From Victivallis lenta (GTDB taxonomy: Bacteria > Verrucomicrobiota > Lentisphaeria > Victivallales > Victivallaceae), in assembly GCF_009695545.1 (NCBI RefSeq), contig NZ_VUNS01000007.1:62001-126000 (forward strand): DNA of 64,000 nucleotides. The letters run 5' to 3'. The first letter of the stretch is position 1. Each line of letters opens with the position of its first letter. The translations under genes were made by a program, and so were the position numbers. Below are positions 11,841-21,477 of the stretch, one piece after another. Below the pieces are notes generated by a model. It ran no database searches. It saw only the letters and a program-made list of their open reading frames with translations, and was not told the origin of the DNA.

Positions 11841-12950
11841 ATGCCTGTTGAAATGAAAACCATCGCCGGGCCCGGTTTCACCGGGACGGTATACGCCGAA
11901 GGCGGCGCCGTCTTCGAACTGGCTGCCGGAGGCCGCCCGCTGCTTCGTCTCGGCCGCACGCGCTGCGGCGGTTTCGCCGAAGACGGCGCGCTGCTCAAAA
12001 AGCTCCGCTTTCACGCTTCGCTCGATTCGCTTTCGGCGTCGATCGATACGGCGTCGGTCATTCCGTTCGGTTGCGAATACCTGGTTTCGCGCGAACTTGA
12101 AATGGTTGCGGGGCTTGCGCTCTGGACGGTCGACGTCAGCGCCGTTGCACGCGGGATCGTCAGCGCCGTCGAGCTTGAGCCGGTCACCTTTCCGGGGCCG
12201 TGGCGGACGCTCGAATATCTGATCTACGGTGAAAAGGAGTTCCGCCGGGTCGAGCCCGGCGAAACGGAGACGGAGTTTTACCGCGGACGCGAGCTGGTCA
12301 TGTCCGTCCGGCTGACCGCCGCGGACGGCGCCCGGGTCGAATTCAATGCAGGCGGCGATCTCTGGCGTCATCGCGCGGCGATGCACCTGCCGGAGGCGGT
12401 GGGCGAGTATGCCCTTTCCGGCGGCGCGGACCGGATCGTGCTGACCCGCAAGGTGTTCGCCTTCGGGGCGGACGCGGTCATCGAAAAACGGCCGTGGCGG
12501 TTCCGGAACAGCTTTGCATGGTCTCTCCCCGGCGATACGTTCGCCGCGCCCGGCGACGAGGCGGTGCTCGATTTTGCCGATGTTGCTCTGCCGGAGTCGG
12601 GACGCAGGGTCCGCTGCGGCGGGGAGGCGGAATCGCGCCCCTGCCTGACCAGTCCGGCCGCGCGCCGCATTTTCCGGGATTTCGTCCGGCGTTCTGCGGC
12701 GGACCTGCGCATCGGGGGGCTGGCGCCCGGCTGCTGCTGCGCCGCCGCCCATCTCGAACGCCCCGGAAAAAAGGAGCTTGAGCATCTCGATCTCGACGAC
12801 TGCATCAGTTTTTATCTGTGGGGAAACCGGCAGCTTGCCAAAAACGGTCATCATCTGCGGATCACGCCGGCGGCGGAAGGGCCGTTCGCCGGTTCCGTGA
12901 GCGCGGCCAATCTGGGTGAGTACCCGCGCCTTCCGCTTGAGGAGCAATAA
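11841..12950 (+). CDS. Unrecognised protein, possibly a beta-sandwich sugar-binding fold
   Basis: I do not recognise this 369-aa protein. It has no signal peptide or membrane segment. Alternating beta-rich stretches and a terminal LSGGADRIVLTRKVF to FYLWGNRQLAKNGHHLRI section suggest an all-beta domain like the mutarotase fold, but no catalytic motif could be named. It contains a CCCAAAH cluster near residue 300. It lies 5 bp before a hexose-6-phosphate mutarotase and 9 bp after a nitroreductase, so it is probably in their operon and could act on sugars (inference). Confidence 0.7.
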   Translation: MPVEMKTIAGPGFTGTVYAEGGAVFELAAGGRPLLRLGRTRCGGFAEDGALLKKLRFHASLDSLSASIDTASVIPFGCEYLVSRELEMVAGLALWTVDVSAVARGIVSAVELEPVTFPGPWRTLEYLIYGEKEFRRVEPGETETEFYRGRELVMSVRLTAADGARVEFNAGGDLWRHRAAMHLPEAVGEYALSGGADRIVLTRKVFAFGADAVIEKRPWRFRNSFAWSLPGDTFAAPGDEAVLDFADVALPESGRRVRCGGEAESRPCLTSPAARRIFRDFVRRSAADLRIGGLAPGCCCAAAHLERPGKKELEHLDLDDCISFYLWGNRQLAKNGHHLRITPAAEGPFAGSVSAANLGEYPRLPLEEQ

Positions 12951-12955
12951 GGAAA

Positions 12956-13852
12956 ATGAATCTCGAAGAATTGCAGAAAACATTCGGCGCCGACACCGTG
13001 ACATTCAGGAAAGGGCCGGGCGAATTCACCACCGTCATCATCGACAACGGCGCGGCCGAGGCGGAGATCTGCCTGCATGGCGCGCATCTCATGAAGTTCG
13101 TTCCGGCCGGCGCGGTTCCGGTGCTCTGGATGAGCAAATCGAGCTGGTTCGAACCGAACCGGCCGATCCGCGGCGGCGTACCGATCTGCTGGCCGTACTT
13201 CGGTGCGGCGGCGGACCCGGCGCTGCCGGCCCACGGCTTCGCCCGGCTTTCGGAGTGGAACCTCGCGGAAATCGATTCCTCTGAGAAAGGGATGACCCGC
13301 GTGGCGCTGACGCTTTCTCCTGCCGATGTGACCGCTGTGCCGGTGCCGTTCCCGTTCGAACTCCGGATGGAGTTCGTGATCGGCAAGGTGCTCCAGATGA
13401 CGCTGACCATGAAGAACTGCTCCGACTCCGAGCAGATCATCACCGACGCGCTTCACACCTATTTCAACGTCAAGTCGGCCGGGGCGATCACGATTTCCGG
13501 CCTCGACGGGGTCAGCTATGAGGACCGCGTGGTCGGCGCGAAGGTTTTCGGCGGCGTTCAGGACGGCGACATCCGGATCGACCGCGAAGTCGACCGGGTC
13601 TATCTCGATACGGCCGATGCGGTCGAAATCCATGACCCCGGTTATGACCGGACGATTCTCGTCGAAAAATTCGGCAGCGAATCGACGGTCGTCTGGAATC
13701 CGTGGATCCGCAAGTCTCAGGCCATGCCGGATTTCGGCGACGACGAGTATCACACGATGGTCTGCATCGAGGCGGTCAACGCCGCGAAGGACCGCCGGAT
13801 TCTCGCCCCGGGCGCAACTCACGTCATCAGCCAGAAAATCACGCTGAAGTGA
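12956..13852 (+). CDS. D-hexose-6-phosphate mutarotase (YeaD family)
   Basis: This 298-aa aldose-1-epimerase superfamily protein of the YeaD type interconverts the anomers of hexose 6-phosphates in the cytoplasm. Visible motifs are IRGGVPICWPYFG, PAHGFARLSEW with the conserved His and Arg, TDALHTYFNV with the second His, and the WNPW segment near the C-terminus (about residue 245). Its start lies 5 bp after the preceding gene with AAGGA upstream. A strong hairpin follows the stop, so the operon ends here. Confidence 0.92.
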   Translation: MNLEELQKTFGADTVTFRKGPGEFTTVIIDNGAAEAEICLHGAHLMKFVPAGAVPVLWMSKSSWFEPNRPIRGGVPICWPYFGAAADPALPAHGFARLSEWNLAEIDSSEKGMTRVALTLSPADVTAVPVPFPFELRMEFVIGKVLQMTLTMKNCSDSEQIITDALHTYFNVKSAGAITISGLDGVSYEDRVVGAKVFGGVQDGDIRIDREVDRVYLDTADAVEIHDPGYDRTILVEKFGSESTVVWNPWIRKSQAMPDFGDDEYHTMVCIEAVNAAKDRRILAPGATHVISQKITLK

Positions 13853-13861
13853 GCTGAATCG

Positions 13862-13886
13862 GGGGGAACCGGGATCCGGTTCCCCC
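13862..13886 (+). terminator. Hairpin terminator after mutarotase
   Basis: A perfect 11-bp stem (GGGGGAACCGG with CCGGTTCCCCC) has a 3-nt loop GAT, 9 bp after the stop. The downstream T tract is weak. It lies between convergent genes and may serve both. Confidence 0.6.
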
Positions 13887-13935
13887 GGGCTGATTCTTCC
13901 GCTGTATCCGGGGGAGTGTGTTCAGAGCGCCGGAG

Positions 13936-14703
13936 TCACTTCAGGTACATCGAATAGTCGACCTCGTCCGGGTGGACATTTCTGGCGCTGCCGGCCAGTG
14001 TGACGATGTTCTGCGAAATCCCGTGCCGCAGGTCGTAGACGATATCGGCTTTGCCGACGAGATAATCCCGGTTGCAGATATCCGGAGGCGTCTCCTTCGT
14101 GCCGGAATCGGTATCCCGGGTGTGCCCCATGTCCGCCAGAAAAATGATCCGGGAAGGCTGGATTGCCGGGCACGCCGAATTCGACTTCACATACCGCCGC
14201 GTATCCTGGTTCGCCGGTTCCGACGCCGGCTTCTGCGGCGAAAGCTTGAACCATTCGGCGAGGCAGCCGAAACGGTTCACCGAATAACCGAGCGTATCGG
14301 TGCCGTAGTCCGCAATGCCGGGGCAGCGCAGCACCTTCGTGCGGGCGATGCCGTTGCGGTAGTCGTTCCAGCTTGTCACCTCACCGGTCCAGCCGAGGTA
14401 ATGGCGCAGCTTCTGGTGCCAGATGTTCTGTTTGAACTGGACGCCTGATTCGGCGGCCGATCCGATGGTATAATAACCGTAATCGTTTTCGTACATCGTT
14501 TCGGCCGTGAAAAGCTGCTTCAGGTTGTTCACGCAGGCGATGGATTTCGCCCGCGTCCGCGCCTGGTTCAGCGCAGGCAGCAGCATTGAGGCCAGAATCG
14601 CGATTATGGCGATAACGACCAGCAGTTCGATCAGGGTGAAGTGCCGATATTCCGCCGGGAGACGCCGTTTCACCGACGCTGTTTCGAAAAAGTGTTTTTC
14701 CAT
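13936..14703 (-). CDS. Prepilin-type protein, degenerate H-x9-DG
   Basis: This 255-aa pseudopilin starts at [14 protein letters not shown] with the same long leader as the copy at 8185. The signature [19 protein letters not shown] follows. The C-terminal motif reads [13 protein letters not shown], so the Asp of H-x9-DG is Ala and the usual DGHV is lost. Its ribosome site is also weakened (AAAGAAAAG where the other copy has AAAGGAAAG). It is the last gene of the minus-strand operon headed by gntR at 22569. Motif loss and the weak ribosome site suggest relaxed selection or a changed role. Confidence 0.85.
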   Translation of the reverse strand: MEKHFFETASVKRRLPAEYRHFTLIELLVVIAIIAILASMLLPALNQARTRAKSIACVNNLKQLFTAETMYENDYGYYTIGSAAESGVQFKQNIWHQKLRHYLGWTGEVTSWNDYRNGIARTKVLRCPGIADYGTDTLGYSVNRFGCLAEWFKLSPQKPASEPANQDTRRYVKSNSACPAIQPSRIIFLADMGHTRDTDSGTKETPPDICNRDYLVGKADIVYDLRHGISQNIVTLAGSARNVHPDEVDYSMYLK

Positions 14704-14779
14704 GTTTTGCTTTTCTTTTTGTTGAAGATTGATGAGCTGGAGCGCCGATTAATCCATTCGGGCTATTCCCGGGAGTTCC
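14630..14779 (-). repeat. Duplicated prepilin leader block, copy B
   Basis: This is the reverse-strand copy of the block at 8079-8258. The part 14748-14779 matches a sequence that ends the GH2 gene in copy A, although here it is intergenic. The part 14630-14746 carries the leader and first codons of the prepilin. Confidence 0.8.
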
Positions 14780-14810
14780 GGCAACATCGTTTCCGCCTTT
14801 GGGTACAGAA

Positions 14811-17276
14811 TTATTTTTTCCGTTGCTCGGGGAATACATCGGTTCGCAGGATCGTGAAATTTTTGTTGTCTTTGAAGGAGATGGCATCATTTGAGATGGA
14901 GTCTCCTACCGCAATGACGCCGTTTTTTTTCGGAGTTTTGGAGTTCTGATAACTATTCCCTTCGAAGCGGGCGGATTCAATGCCGCAGACAAACGTCACG
15001 GCATTTTCATTCCAGTTGCGTTCCGTGAGCTGCCACGGCTTCACCTGTGGCTGCAGAGAGAGATCACGCAGAATATTGTTTTTCACGACAAGGTTTCTCA
15101 CCGAAGTGAAAATCATGGCCGAATTGTTGGATTTGTCGATCAGATTGTCGGAGATTTCGATATCGGAATGAACCGGGTAAGGTACTGGTGCTCCTTGGCT
15201 GGAGAGATCTTTCACATTGGGCAGCGGCCCTTCAGCGGTGACGGCGATGACGGCAGGAATTTTACGCATTCCATTTCTTCCGCAGTTGATGAAACGGTTT
15301 TTGCGAACCACAACGTGATTGCCCGGAGCCGCCTCGTACCACGGTGCGATGCAGGTATTGAGCTGAAACCCGGCAGCATCGATGAACTCGCAGTTCTCCA
15401 CAATCGCATTGCCGCACTGCAGGACGACGCGGCCTTCGCTGTGAAATTTACTGTTGGCGATCACGATCTGTTCCGGTTGACGGGCTGCCATGATCAGGTC
15501 GTTTTTCCAGTCCAGTTCCGCAGGAAGCGATTCAGTGAATTCCACCTCGCAATGACGCTGAGACCCCACCGCTTTTATGCGGGCGACCGTCCGTCTGGCA
15601 TAGACTGAAAAATCATTGTGCAGAAAGAGCAGCGTATCGCCCGGTTTATCCTGCGGCATCTCTCCGGAGTTGAATTTCGGGTTGTGCATGAGGATGCTGT
15701 TTCCCCCGGTCACCTTCTTGACACCGTAGTAGTTGCTGAAAATATTGATGGAATCGTCCTTGGCCCCTTTGATATAGCAGTCGGTGATTGAAATTTTTCC
15801 GTAACAGCCGAGCAGATTGATCGCGTCACTGGAGGTCGAGAGCGGCCACGCGGCATAGGGGGCCGGACGGATCTGTATTTTATTCAGCGTAATCCCGTCG
15901 AGATACTGGCCGACGATTCCCATACCCTTGCCGGCGTAAATATTGATGTTCTCAAGTTTGTGCCCGACGGAATCATGAAGGCGGAACAATGATCCGGTAT
16001 AGATGTGATGCCGCAACATGAGCTGCATTCCCTCCTTGAGCGGATGCATGGCATCTGACGCATATATCCGCATGACATTAGGTTGGACGAGCTGTGTCTT
16101 CGATACCCGGTGACAGACGAAAAGTCCTCCGTTAACATTCAGAAAATCTTTTCCCTCCACCTCTGCCCACGAAGGAACCGGTTCTCCGCCGCGCGGGCGG
16201 TAAACGGGGTTGAAGGCGACATCAAAAATATACTTGTCTGGCGAGATATAAGTGACTTTGCCGCAGGTGAAATGCGGTTCCTTGTAGTCAAGAGTCATGT
16301 TTTTAAACGTGACGTTGCGGCAATTCTTCGACCAGGCAAAACACTGGGTCCCATGCAGCATCATCGTTGCGCCGCCGCCGTCGATTTCCAGATCGGACAC
16401 CTTCTCCAGCCAGAGCACCCAGTGCGGCGGAGTCCAGAGAGAACCGGCAGCCTCTTCGAAATCAAAGATTCCCGGTCCGAAATACAGGCGGCGTGCTTTA
16501 TTCTCCAACGCAAACGCCAGTGCTTTCCGGACAGCCGCGGTATCATCGACACCGTCCCCCGGAACCGCACCGAAATCGATCACCGAGACCGTTCCGTCGG
16601 CAGATCCGGTGGCGGGGGGCGGTACCTCGTTCAGCTTCTTCCACTCCTCACCGGTGGGAATTCCGTCATACACCCGCAGAAAGTTCAATGTCCCTTTCAG
16701 CGGGAAGGACCATTTCCCGTAGGGATTGGCATTACCGAAGATCACCTCGGTGTCATACGGAAATGGGGGAGTTCCGAGCCGTGCGTCTCCTTCGAGTTTG
16801 CCGTTGATGTAGAGTTTTAACTGGTTCTGATTATTGGCCCGGTCAAACACGGAAACGATGTTGTAAAACTTCCCCGGAACAAGTTTCTGCTGTGAGCGGA
16901 CGATGATTCTCTCCTTTTTGTCCTGCCCCCAGATCTCCAACGTGACCCGTCCCTGATTGTCGCAGCCGAGCGTATGGTTGAAACCGCGCCGTACGGCGAA
17001 CGTATACTGCTTTTCCGGCAGTCCGGTCAGCTTCACCTGCAGCGCAATCGTAAGAGATTCGGCGATCTTCGGAGTTCCCAGATGCAGGAAAGAGTCCTGG
17101 CCGTTGAATTGAGCCCCCTCTTTTGTAATCGTCAGAGCACCTTTCTTTGAAAGGCGGCATTTCCCATAGTCATCCGGCCTGGTGGAATTCCAGTCGAGTA
17201 ATTTTTCCGCACCGGAGAGTGAGAGCGACAAACTCAACATCAGAAGAGAAACCATTTTTCTGTTGGGAATACGCAT
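14811..17276 (-). CDS. Secreted LamG plus right-handed beta-helix protein
   Basis: This 821-aa exported protein has a signal peptide (MVSLLMLSLSLSLSGAE). A concanavalin/LamG-like domain occupies about residues 25-205 (LHLGTPKIAESLTIALQVKL, LKLYINGKLEGDARLG). From about residue 228 a pectate-lyase-type beta-helix begins (VIDFGAVPGDGVDDTAAVRKAL) and continues with repeated N- and I-rich rungs to near the C-terminus. The fold fits polysaccharide lyases or GH28-like hydrolases, but no catalytic set could be assigned. AAGGAG precedes the ATG. The gene sits between two prepilins in the gntR operon. Base composition here is visibly less GC-rich than in neighbouring genes. Confidence 0.82.
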   Translation of the reverse strand: MRIPNRKMVSLLMLSLSLSLSGAEKLLDWNSTRPDDYGKCRLSKKGALTITKEGAQFNGQDSFLHLGTPKIAESLTIALQVKLTGLPEKQYTFAVRRGFNHTLGCDNQGRVTLEIWGQDKKERIIVRSQQKLVPGKFYNIVSVFDRANNQNQLKLYINGKLEGDARLGTPPFPYDTEVIFGNANPYGKWSFPLKGTLNFLRVYDGIPTGEEWKKLNEVPPPATGSADGTVSVIDFGAVPGDGVDDTAAVRKALAFALENKARRLYFGPGIFDFEEAAGSLWTPPHWVLWLEKVSDLEIDGGGATMMLHGTQCFAWSKNCRNVTFKNMTLDYKEPHFTCGKVTYISPDKYIFDVAFNPVYRPRGGEPVPSWAEVEGKDFLNVNGGLFVCHRVSKTQLVQPNVMRIYASDAMHPLKEGMQLMLRHHIYTGSLFRLHDSVGHKLENINIYAGKGMGIVGQYLDGITLNKIQIRPAPYAAWPLSTSSDAINLLGCYGKISITDCYIKGAKDDSINIFSNYYGVKKVTGGNSILMHNPKFNSGEMPQDKPGDTLLFLHNDFSVYARRTVARIKAVGSQRHCEVEFTESLPAELDWKNDLIMAARQPEQIVIANSKFHSEGRVVLQCGNAIVENCEFIDAAGFQLNTCIAPWYEAAPGNHVVVRKNRFINCGRNGMRKIPAVIAVTAEGPLPNVKDLSSQGAPVPYPVHSDIEISDNLIDKSNNSAMIFTSVRNLVVKNNILRDLSLQPQVKPWQLTERNWNENAVTFVCGIESARFEGNSYQNSKTPKKNGVIAVGDSISNDAISFKDNKNFTILRTDVFPEQRKK

Positions 17277-17310
17277 TGCAAAAGACTCCTTTATTTCAGT
17301 TCACAGAGAA

Positions 17311-18009
17311 TCAGTAACCGGTATAATTTGAAATATGACCGAACAAGTTGGATTGGTCATTTGTCATTTCCGCGTAGGTGAAGGAATCAACATGCCCATC
17401 AAGGAAACCGCAGTTCGACTGGTCCCGGTGGCGGGGTAGAAGATTGTAATTGTTGTCGTTCGGAACCGTCCAGCGGGTATACCAGCACCAGCAGACAAAT
17501 ACCCGGGCCGGAACGATTGTACCGTTTGCTTTCAGGCAACTGGCGTCTCCGATCAGTACGGATTCGGAAGGACGTTTGATTTTGGATATCTTTACTGAAA
17601 AACCGTATCCCACTAACCGATGATTGTCCCCCTGCCCGTGAATGCCGATTCCGGATCCGGTGGAATAGTCCAAAGTGGAGGGACAGATCTGTACTCCGGT
17701 TGCCGGGTAACCGCTGTTTTCATCAAACCATTTCGGTGGAGGCAGATAGCCTTCCGACAGGAGATTCTCCCACCACTTCTTATTGACTCTTGCGGACCAG
17801 CTCGGGCCGAGATTGAGCGGCGTCAGATGTCCTTGATTGTCAGAGGTATATTGGAGCTGTGCACCCATCAGCTGCTTCTGATTGTTCACACACTGAATCT
17901 GTTTGGTTTTGGAACGTACATTATTCAATGCAGGCAGCAGCATTGAGGCCAGAATCGCGATGATGGCGATAACGACCAGCAGTTCGATCAGGGTGAACGT
18001 TTTCTTCAT
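17311..18009 (-). CDS. Prepilin-type protein with H-x9-DG domain
   Basis: This 232-aa pseudopilin begins [20 protein letters not shown], the compact prepilin signature with a short leader, and has AAGGAA upstream. The helix ends at [14 protein letters not shown]. The C-terminal signature is intact ([16 protein letters not shown]). It lies 22 bp after the large glycosidase and 34 bp before the beta-helix gene in the same operon. Its role is inferred only from the family: probably an inner-membrane-anchored or exported pseudopilin. Confidence 0.88.
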   Translation of the reverse strand: MKKTFTLIELLVVIAIIAILASMLLPALNNVRSKTKQIQCVNNQKQLMGAQLQYTSDNQGHLTPLNLGPSWSARVNKKWWENLLSEGYLPPPKWFDENSGYPATGVQICPSTLDYSTGSGIGIHGQGDNHRLVGYGFSVKISKIKRPSESVLIGDASCLKANGTIVPARVFVCWCWYTRWTVPNDNNYNLLPRHRDQSNCGFLDGHVDSFTYAEMTNDQSNLFGHISNYTGY

Positions 18010-18031
18010 GACGCTTTCCTTCCGTTTGCGG

Positions 18032-21000
18032 TTATTTCAGAATGAACGGGTAAAGTTCGGGGTTCTTCGCCTCGCCGATGCCGGGGGCGATCTGCATCCA
18101 GCCGTCGCGTCCTTCGCCGTCGTTGTCGTTGACGAGAAGATTGAACTGAATGCCGCGTTTCAGCTGTTCCGGCGCGGCGCCGATTCCGGCGAGCGGGATT
18201 GCAATCTCATAAATTGTCACCCTGCCGCGGGCCGATACGGCGAGTTTCGTCCGGGGCTCCGCGAGGTTGTCCGGCCTGATCCAGCAGTGTGTGCCGGGGG
18301 AACCGTCCTCCAGCTCCGCGAAACCGAACTCCCAGTGGCCGTTCTGCCCCGGAACGGCGAGCGCGAGCTGAATGCCGTCTTCCATGAAGCTCGAGGCGGC
18401 GCCCGGGGACTTCACATGGACGTCGTCGGTCACTTCGACCCGGAACTTCAGCTCCGTATCGTCGGAAGCGAGGAAAATCCGCACACTCTGGTCCTCCGGC
18501 CCGGACCAGACCCGGTGCGCCGTGTACGGATTGTGCTCCATCTGGCTCACGAGATTCGCCCGCGAATCGAGCGTGAACTGCGGTTCGGCCGGATACGCGC
18601 CGTCGGCGATCCGGGTCGCCACGTTGACCGGAATCGAAATCGAGGACCAGTCGCCGCCGTTCAGCCGGACCTGCAGCTCCGGGCGGACGATGCCGCCGCG
18701 CGTGGCTTCCGAAACCGTGACCGGCAGCACGAGTTCGACCGCTTCTCCGGCGGCGAGGCGGCGTTTTCCCGGCGCGGGAGCGTCGATGTTCTCCGGCAGC
18801 TTCCAGCGCAGTTCGGCAACGGCCTCCGCCGGGAGCGGGTTGTGCAGCGTCACCCGGATTCCGGACGGCACTCCGGGGGAGGCGGTCACCCGGGTTCCGG
18901 CGAAACTCACCACACTCCGGCCGCACTCGGGTGCACGCGCCGCTCCTTTCAGGAGCAGGTACCCCGGATGCTCCGGCACCGGCACGGTCAGCCGCCCGGC
19001 GGAGAGTTTCAGCGGCGTCGCATTGCCGAAGAGATCGACGAACTCGGCTTCGGCGGCGTCGGTCAGCAGGGTCAGCGGTTCCTCGACCGTGCCGCGCCCG
19101 CTCTTCCAGAAGACCACGGCCTGCCCGTCGTCGCGCCGGAACCAGTGGGCGGTTGTGCGCGGATTCCGGAGAAGCACTCCGCCGTAACGCGCCTGCCCGA
19201 GCAGCAGGTTCAGCGTGTTGAATGCGGCGAATCCCTCCTTCGGATACCAGTCATTTGTGACCAGCCCGTAGTTGTGCTCGCAGTAGCCGGGCAGGAACCC
19301 GTCGTCGCGCATGTTGAACCAGAGATAACCGCGCGCGCCGGTCGCCCAGGCGTGGACGATCTTTCGGACCACGTTTTCAGCCTGCTGCAGATAGTTCCCG
19401 TTGCTGATGTAGAAACCGGTTTCGGTGAAGAAAATCGGTTTCGGCGAGCGCAGAACCCGGCGCATCCGTGCCAGCGGCCCCTCGAGCACCCGCTCGTATT
19501 CGGAGAAATCGCCGTGCTGGTGGTAGCCGTGGAAATCGAAGTCGTCCTGTCCCTCCGCCAGCACCTGTTCCTGAAAGCCCGGTTTCGACCGCGCGCCGAC
19601 GTAGGCGAAGCCGCCGGTGATGAGTTTCGCCTCCGGGTCCGACTTTTTCAGCGCGCGGCGGACCCGCTTCAGGCATTCGAGGTACTCTTCGGCCGTGCCG
19701 CGCCAGAAGTCGAGGTCGGGTTCATTCCAGAATTCGTAAAATTCGATTTCCCCTCTGTAATGCTCCGCGAATTTTTCGACGAAGGCTTCGAGCGCATCCG
19801 GGTCCGGGGCGCTCTTGTTCCACTCGTTCCAGTCCTTGGCGTTGGCGACCAGTCCGGGCTTCGCGGCCCAGGCGGGCGTATAGGCGACCATGAAGATCTG
19901 CCGCATGCCGTACTTCGCATTCATGGCGAGCAGCTCGTCGAGCAGTTCGAAGCGGAACTCGCCGGGCGCCGGTTCCAGCGATTCCCAGGTGAAGCCGGTG
20001 CGCAGGAGCTTCGCGCCGATTGCGGCGGCGGCCTGCGATTCGCGTTCGCATTCGGCGCGGCTCCAGCCCTGCTGGCGCATATTCATGCCGATTTCGAACT
20101 CCGGGTTGCGCCCCTCCGTCGGGCCGGCCGGGGTCAGGCAGGCGAAGGCCGGGCGGTTCAGACGCTGTTCCCGGCCGGACGCATTGCGGAGCACAAGGTC
20201 ACATCGCCAGATGCCGCGCGGCGAGGCGGCGGGCCAGTCGAGCGGCCAGGCCGCTTCTTCTCCCGGAGCGAGTTCGAAGGATCGTTCGAAACAACGTTCC
20301 GCGCCGGTCAGCGTGTAAAGCCGGAGGCGGGCGGTAAAAACGTTCTTCTCCGGATAGCGGTTGCGGAAACGGAATTTCAGCGGCTTCTCCGCACCGGGTT
20401 TCAGGATATTCAGCGGATTGCCGGTGTCGAGCCGGGCTTCGACGGCGTCGATGTCGCGCAGCGTCTCGCGCTTGAGCCCGTCGCGGAAGAGCAGTTCCGC
20501 CGGTTTCCGCGCCGGGAACTGCAGGACGACGAGATTGGCGATGCGGACCGGCAGGTCGAGCCGTCCGTCCTTGTTCTTCCCCCAGCTTCCGGCGATGTCG
20601 TGCCGGAGATCCCAGACAACCCGGTTCGCTCCTTTCCGGAGCGGTTTCTGCTTCATCGAAAAATTCTCCCCGGCCGCATCGACGAGTTCGAGTGCGAGAT
20701 TCACGCCGGAGCCGTCGAGCAGTTCGACGTCGAAGCCGACCGCATCCGGCGAACCGATCTCCTTCAAATCGAACATGACCTCCTTCAACCGGCCGATTAC
20801 GGCCGGCTTGCCGGGCTCGGGAACCTGCCTGCTGCGGACGCGAAGGCCGTCCGGCTCCGGACCGCATTCGAGTTCGCCGGAGGGCTTCCAGCGGGCCGTG
20901 TCGTCGAACTTCACGAAGGAGCGGACGACGCGGCGGCTCCCCTCCGCCGTTTCAGGTTCCGGCGTCCGCAGCAGGACGCGGGCCGCCTCCTTCGCCGGAT

Positions 21001-21463
21001 ACTGGTGCAGCTGAAGCGCTTCGAGCCGGACCGGGAAATCGACTTTCCCGTTCTTCTTCTCCCCCCATGACCCGATGGCTTCCGATGCGGTCTTCCAGCC
21101 GACGCGGTTGAGGCCGGGCTTCAGCGGGCGCTGCGGATAGGCGAAAAACTCGCCGTCGGCATCCTGCAGGCAGAGTCCGAGCGTGGCGCCGCCGCCCGAA
21201 AGCAGTTCCGCCTCGAACGCGATCTGCTCCGGATTTCCGGGCGTCTTCTGCGAGCCGGCCTCCCGCAGCGAGTAGACGACCGGCGGTTTTCCCCACTCCG
21301 GCGTCTTCGGCGGAAGGAGTTCCAGACCGTCGAAACCGATGCAGAGCGGCAGCGACGGTTCCGCCTTCCACGACTCGGAAGCGTCGAATTTCCAGTCGAA
21401 CGGCTCCGCCGCAACGACGGCGGCGGTCAGAAACAATGCGAAACAGGGTGCTTTCCGTATCAT
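18032..21463 (-). CDS. Large secreted clan-A glycoside hydrolase (GH39-like)
   Basis: This 1143-aa exported enzyme has signal peptide [20 protein letters not shown]. Residues about 20-320 hold two tandem homologous sandwich domains (each with GSWG-x-K and a D-x-PVR segment) that look carbohydrate-binding. A TIM barrel follows at about 455-800. The proposed acid/base is E581 ([10 protein letters not shown]) and the nucleophile E681 (IFFTETGFY). The C-terminal 200 residues resemble a CBM9-like domain ([11 protein letters not shown]). AAAGGAG stands 5 nt before the ATG. It is the first enzyme after gntR (14-bp gap). The GH39 assignment is tentative; GH5 or GH42-type relatives are possible. Confidence 0.82.
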   Translation of the reverse strand: MIRKAPCFALFLTAAVVAAEPFDWKFDASESWKAEPSLPLCIGFDGLELLPPKTPEWGKPPVVYSLREAGSQKTPGNPEQIAFEAELLSGGGATLGLCLQDADGEFFAYPQRPLKPGLNRVGWKTASEAIGSWGEKKNGKVDFPVRLEALQLHQYPAKEAARVLLRTPEPETAEGSRRVVRSFVKFDDTARWKPSGELECGPEPDGLRVRSRQVPEPGKPAVIGRLKEVMFDLKEIGSPDAVGFDVELLDGSGVNLALELVDAAGENFSMKQKPLRKGANRVVWDLRHDIAGSWGKNKDGRLDLPVRIANLVVLQFPARKPAELLFRDGLKRETLRDIDAVEARLDTGNPLNILKPGAEKPLKFRFRNRYPEKNVFTARLRLYTLTGAERCFERSFELAPGEEAAWPLDWPAASPRGIWRCDLVLRNASGREQRLNRPAFACLTPAGPTEGRNPEFEIGMNMRQQGWSRAECERESQAAAAIGAKLLRTGFTWESLEPAPGEFRFELLDELLAMNAKYGMRQIFMVAYTPAWAAKPGLVANAKDWNEWNKSAPDPDALEAFVEKFAEHYRGEIEFYEFWNEPDLDFWRGTAEEYLECLKRVRRALKKSDPEAKLITGGFAYVGARSKPGFQEQVLAEGQDDFDFHGYHQHGDFSEYERVLEGPLARMRRVLRSPKPIFFTETGFYISNGNYLQQAENVVRKIVHAWATGARGYLWFNMRDDGFLPGYCEHNYGLVTNDWYPKEGFAAFNTLNLLLGQARYGGVLLRNPRTTAHWFRRDDGQAVVFWKSGRGTVEEPLTLLTDAAEAEFVDLFGNATPLKLSAGRLTVPVPEHPGYLLLKGAARAPECGRSVVSFAGTRVTASPGVPSGIRVTLHNPLPAEAVAELRWKLPENIDAPAPGKRRLAAGEAVELVLPVTVSEATRGGIVRPELQVRLNGGDWSSISIPVNVATRIADGAYPAEPQFTLDSRANLVSQMEHNPYTAHRVWSGPEDQSVRIFLASDDTELKFRVEVTDDVHVKSPGAASSFMEDGIQLALAVPGQNGHWEFGFAELEDGSPGTHCWIRPDNLAEPRTKLAVSARGRVTIYEIAIPLAGIGAAPEQLKRGIQFNLLVNDNDGEGRDGWMQIAPGIGEAKNPELYPFILK

Positions 21464-21477
21464 GCGGGCTCCTTTCC

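Noticed and set aside
17903-21070. 1055-codon plus-strand open frame
   Set aside because: It is antisense to the 1143-aa glycosidase and prepilin, which have signal peptides, ribosome sites and catalytic motifs; the antisense translation has no recognisable motif.
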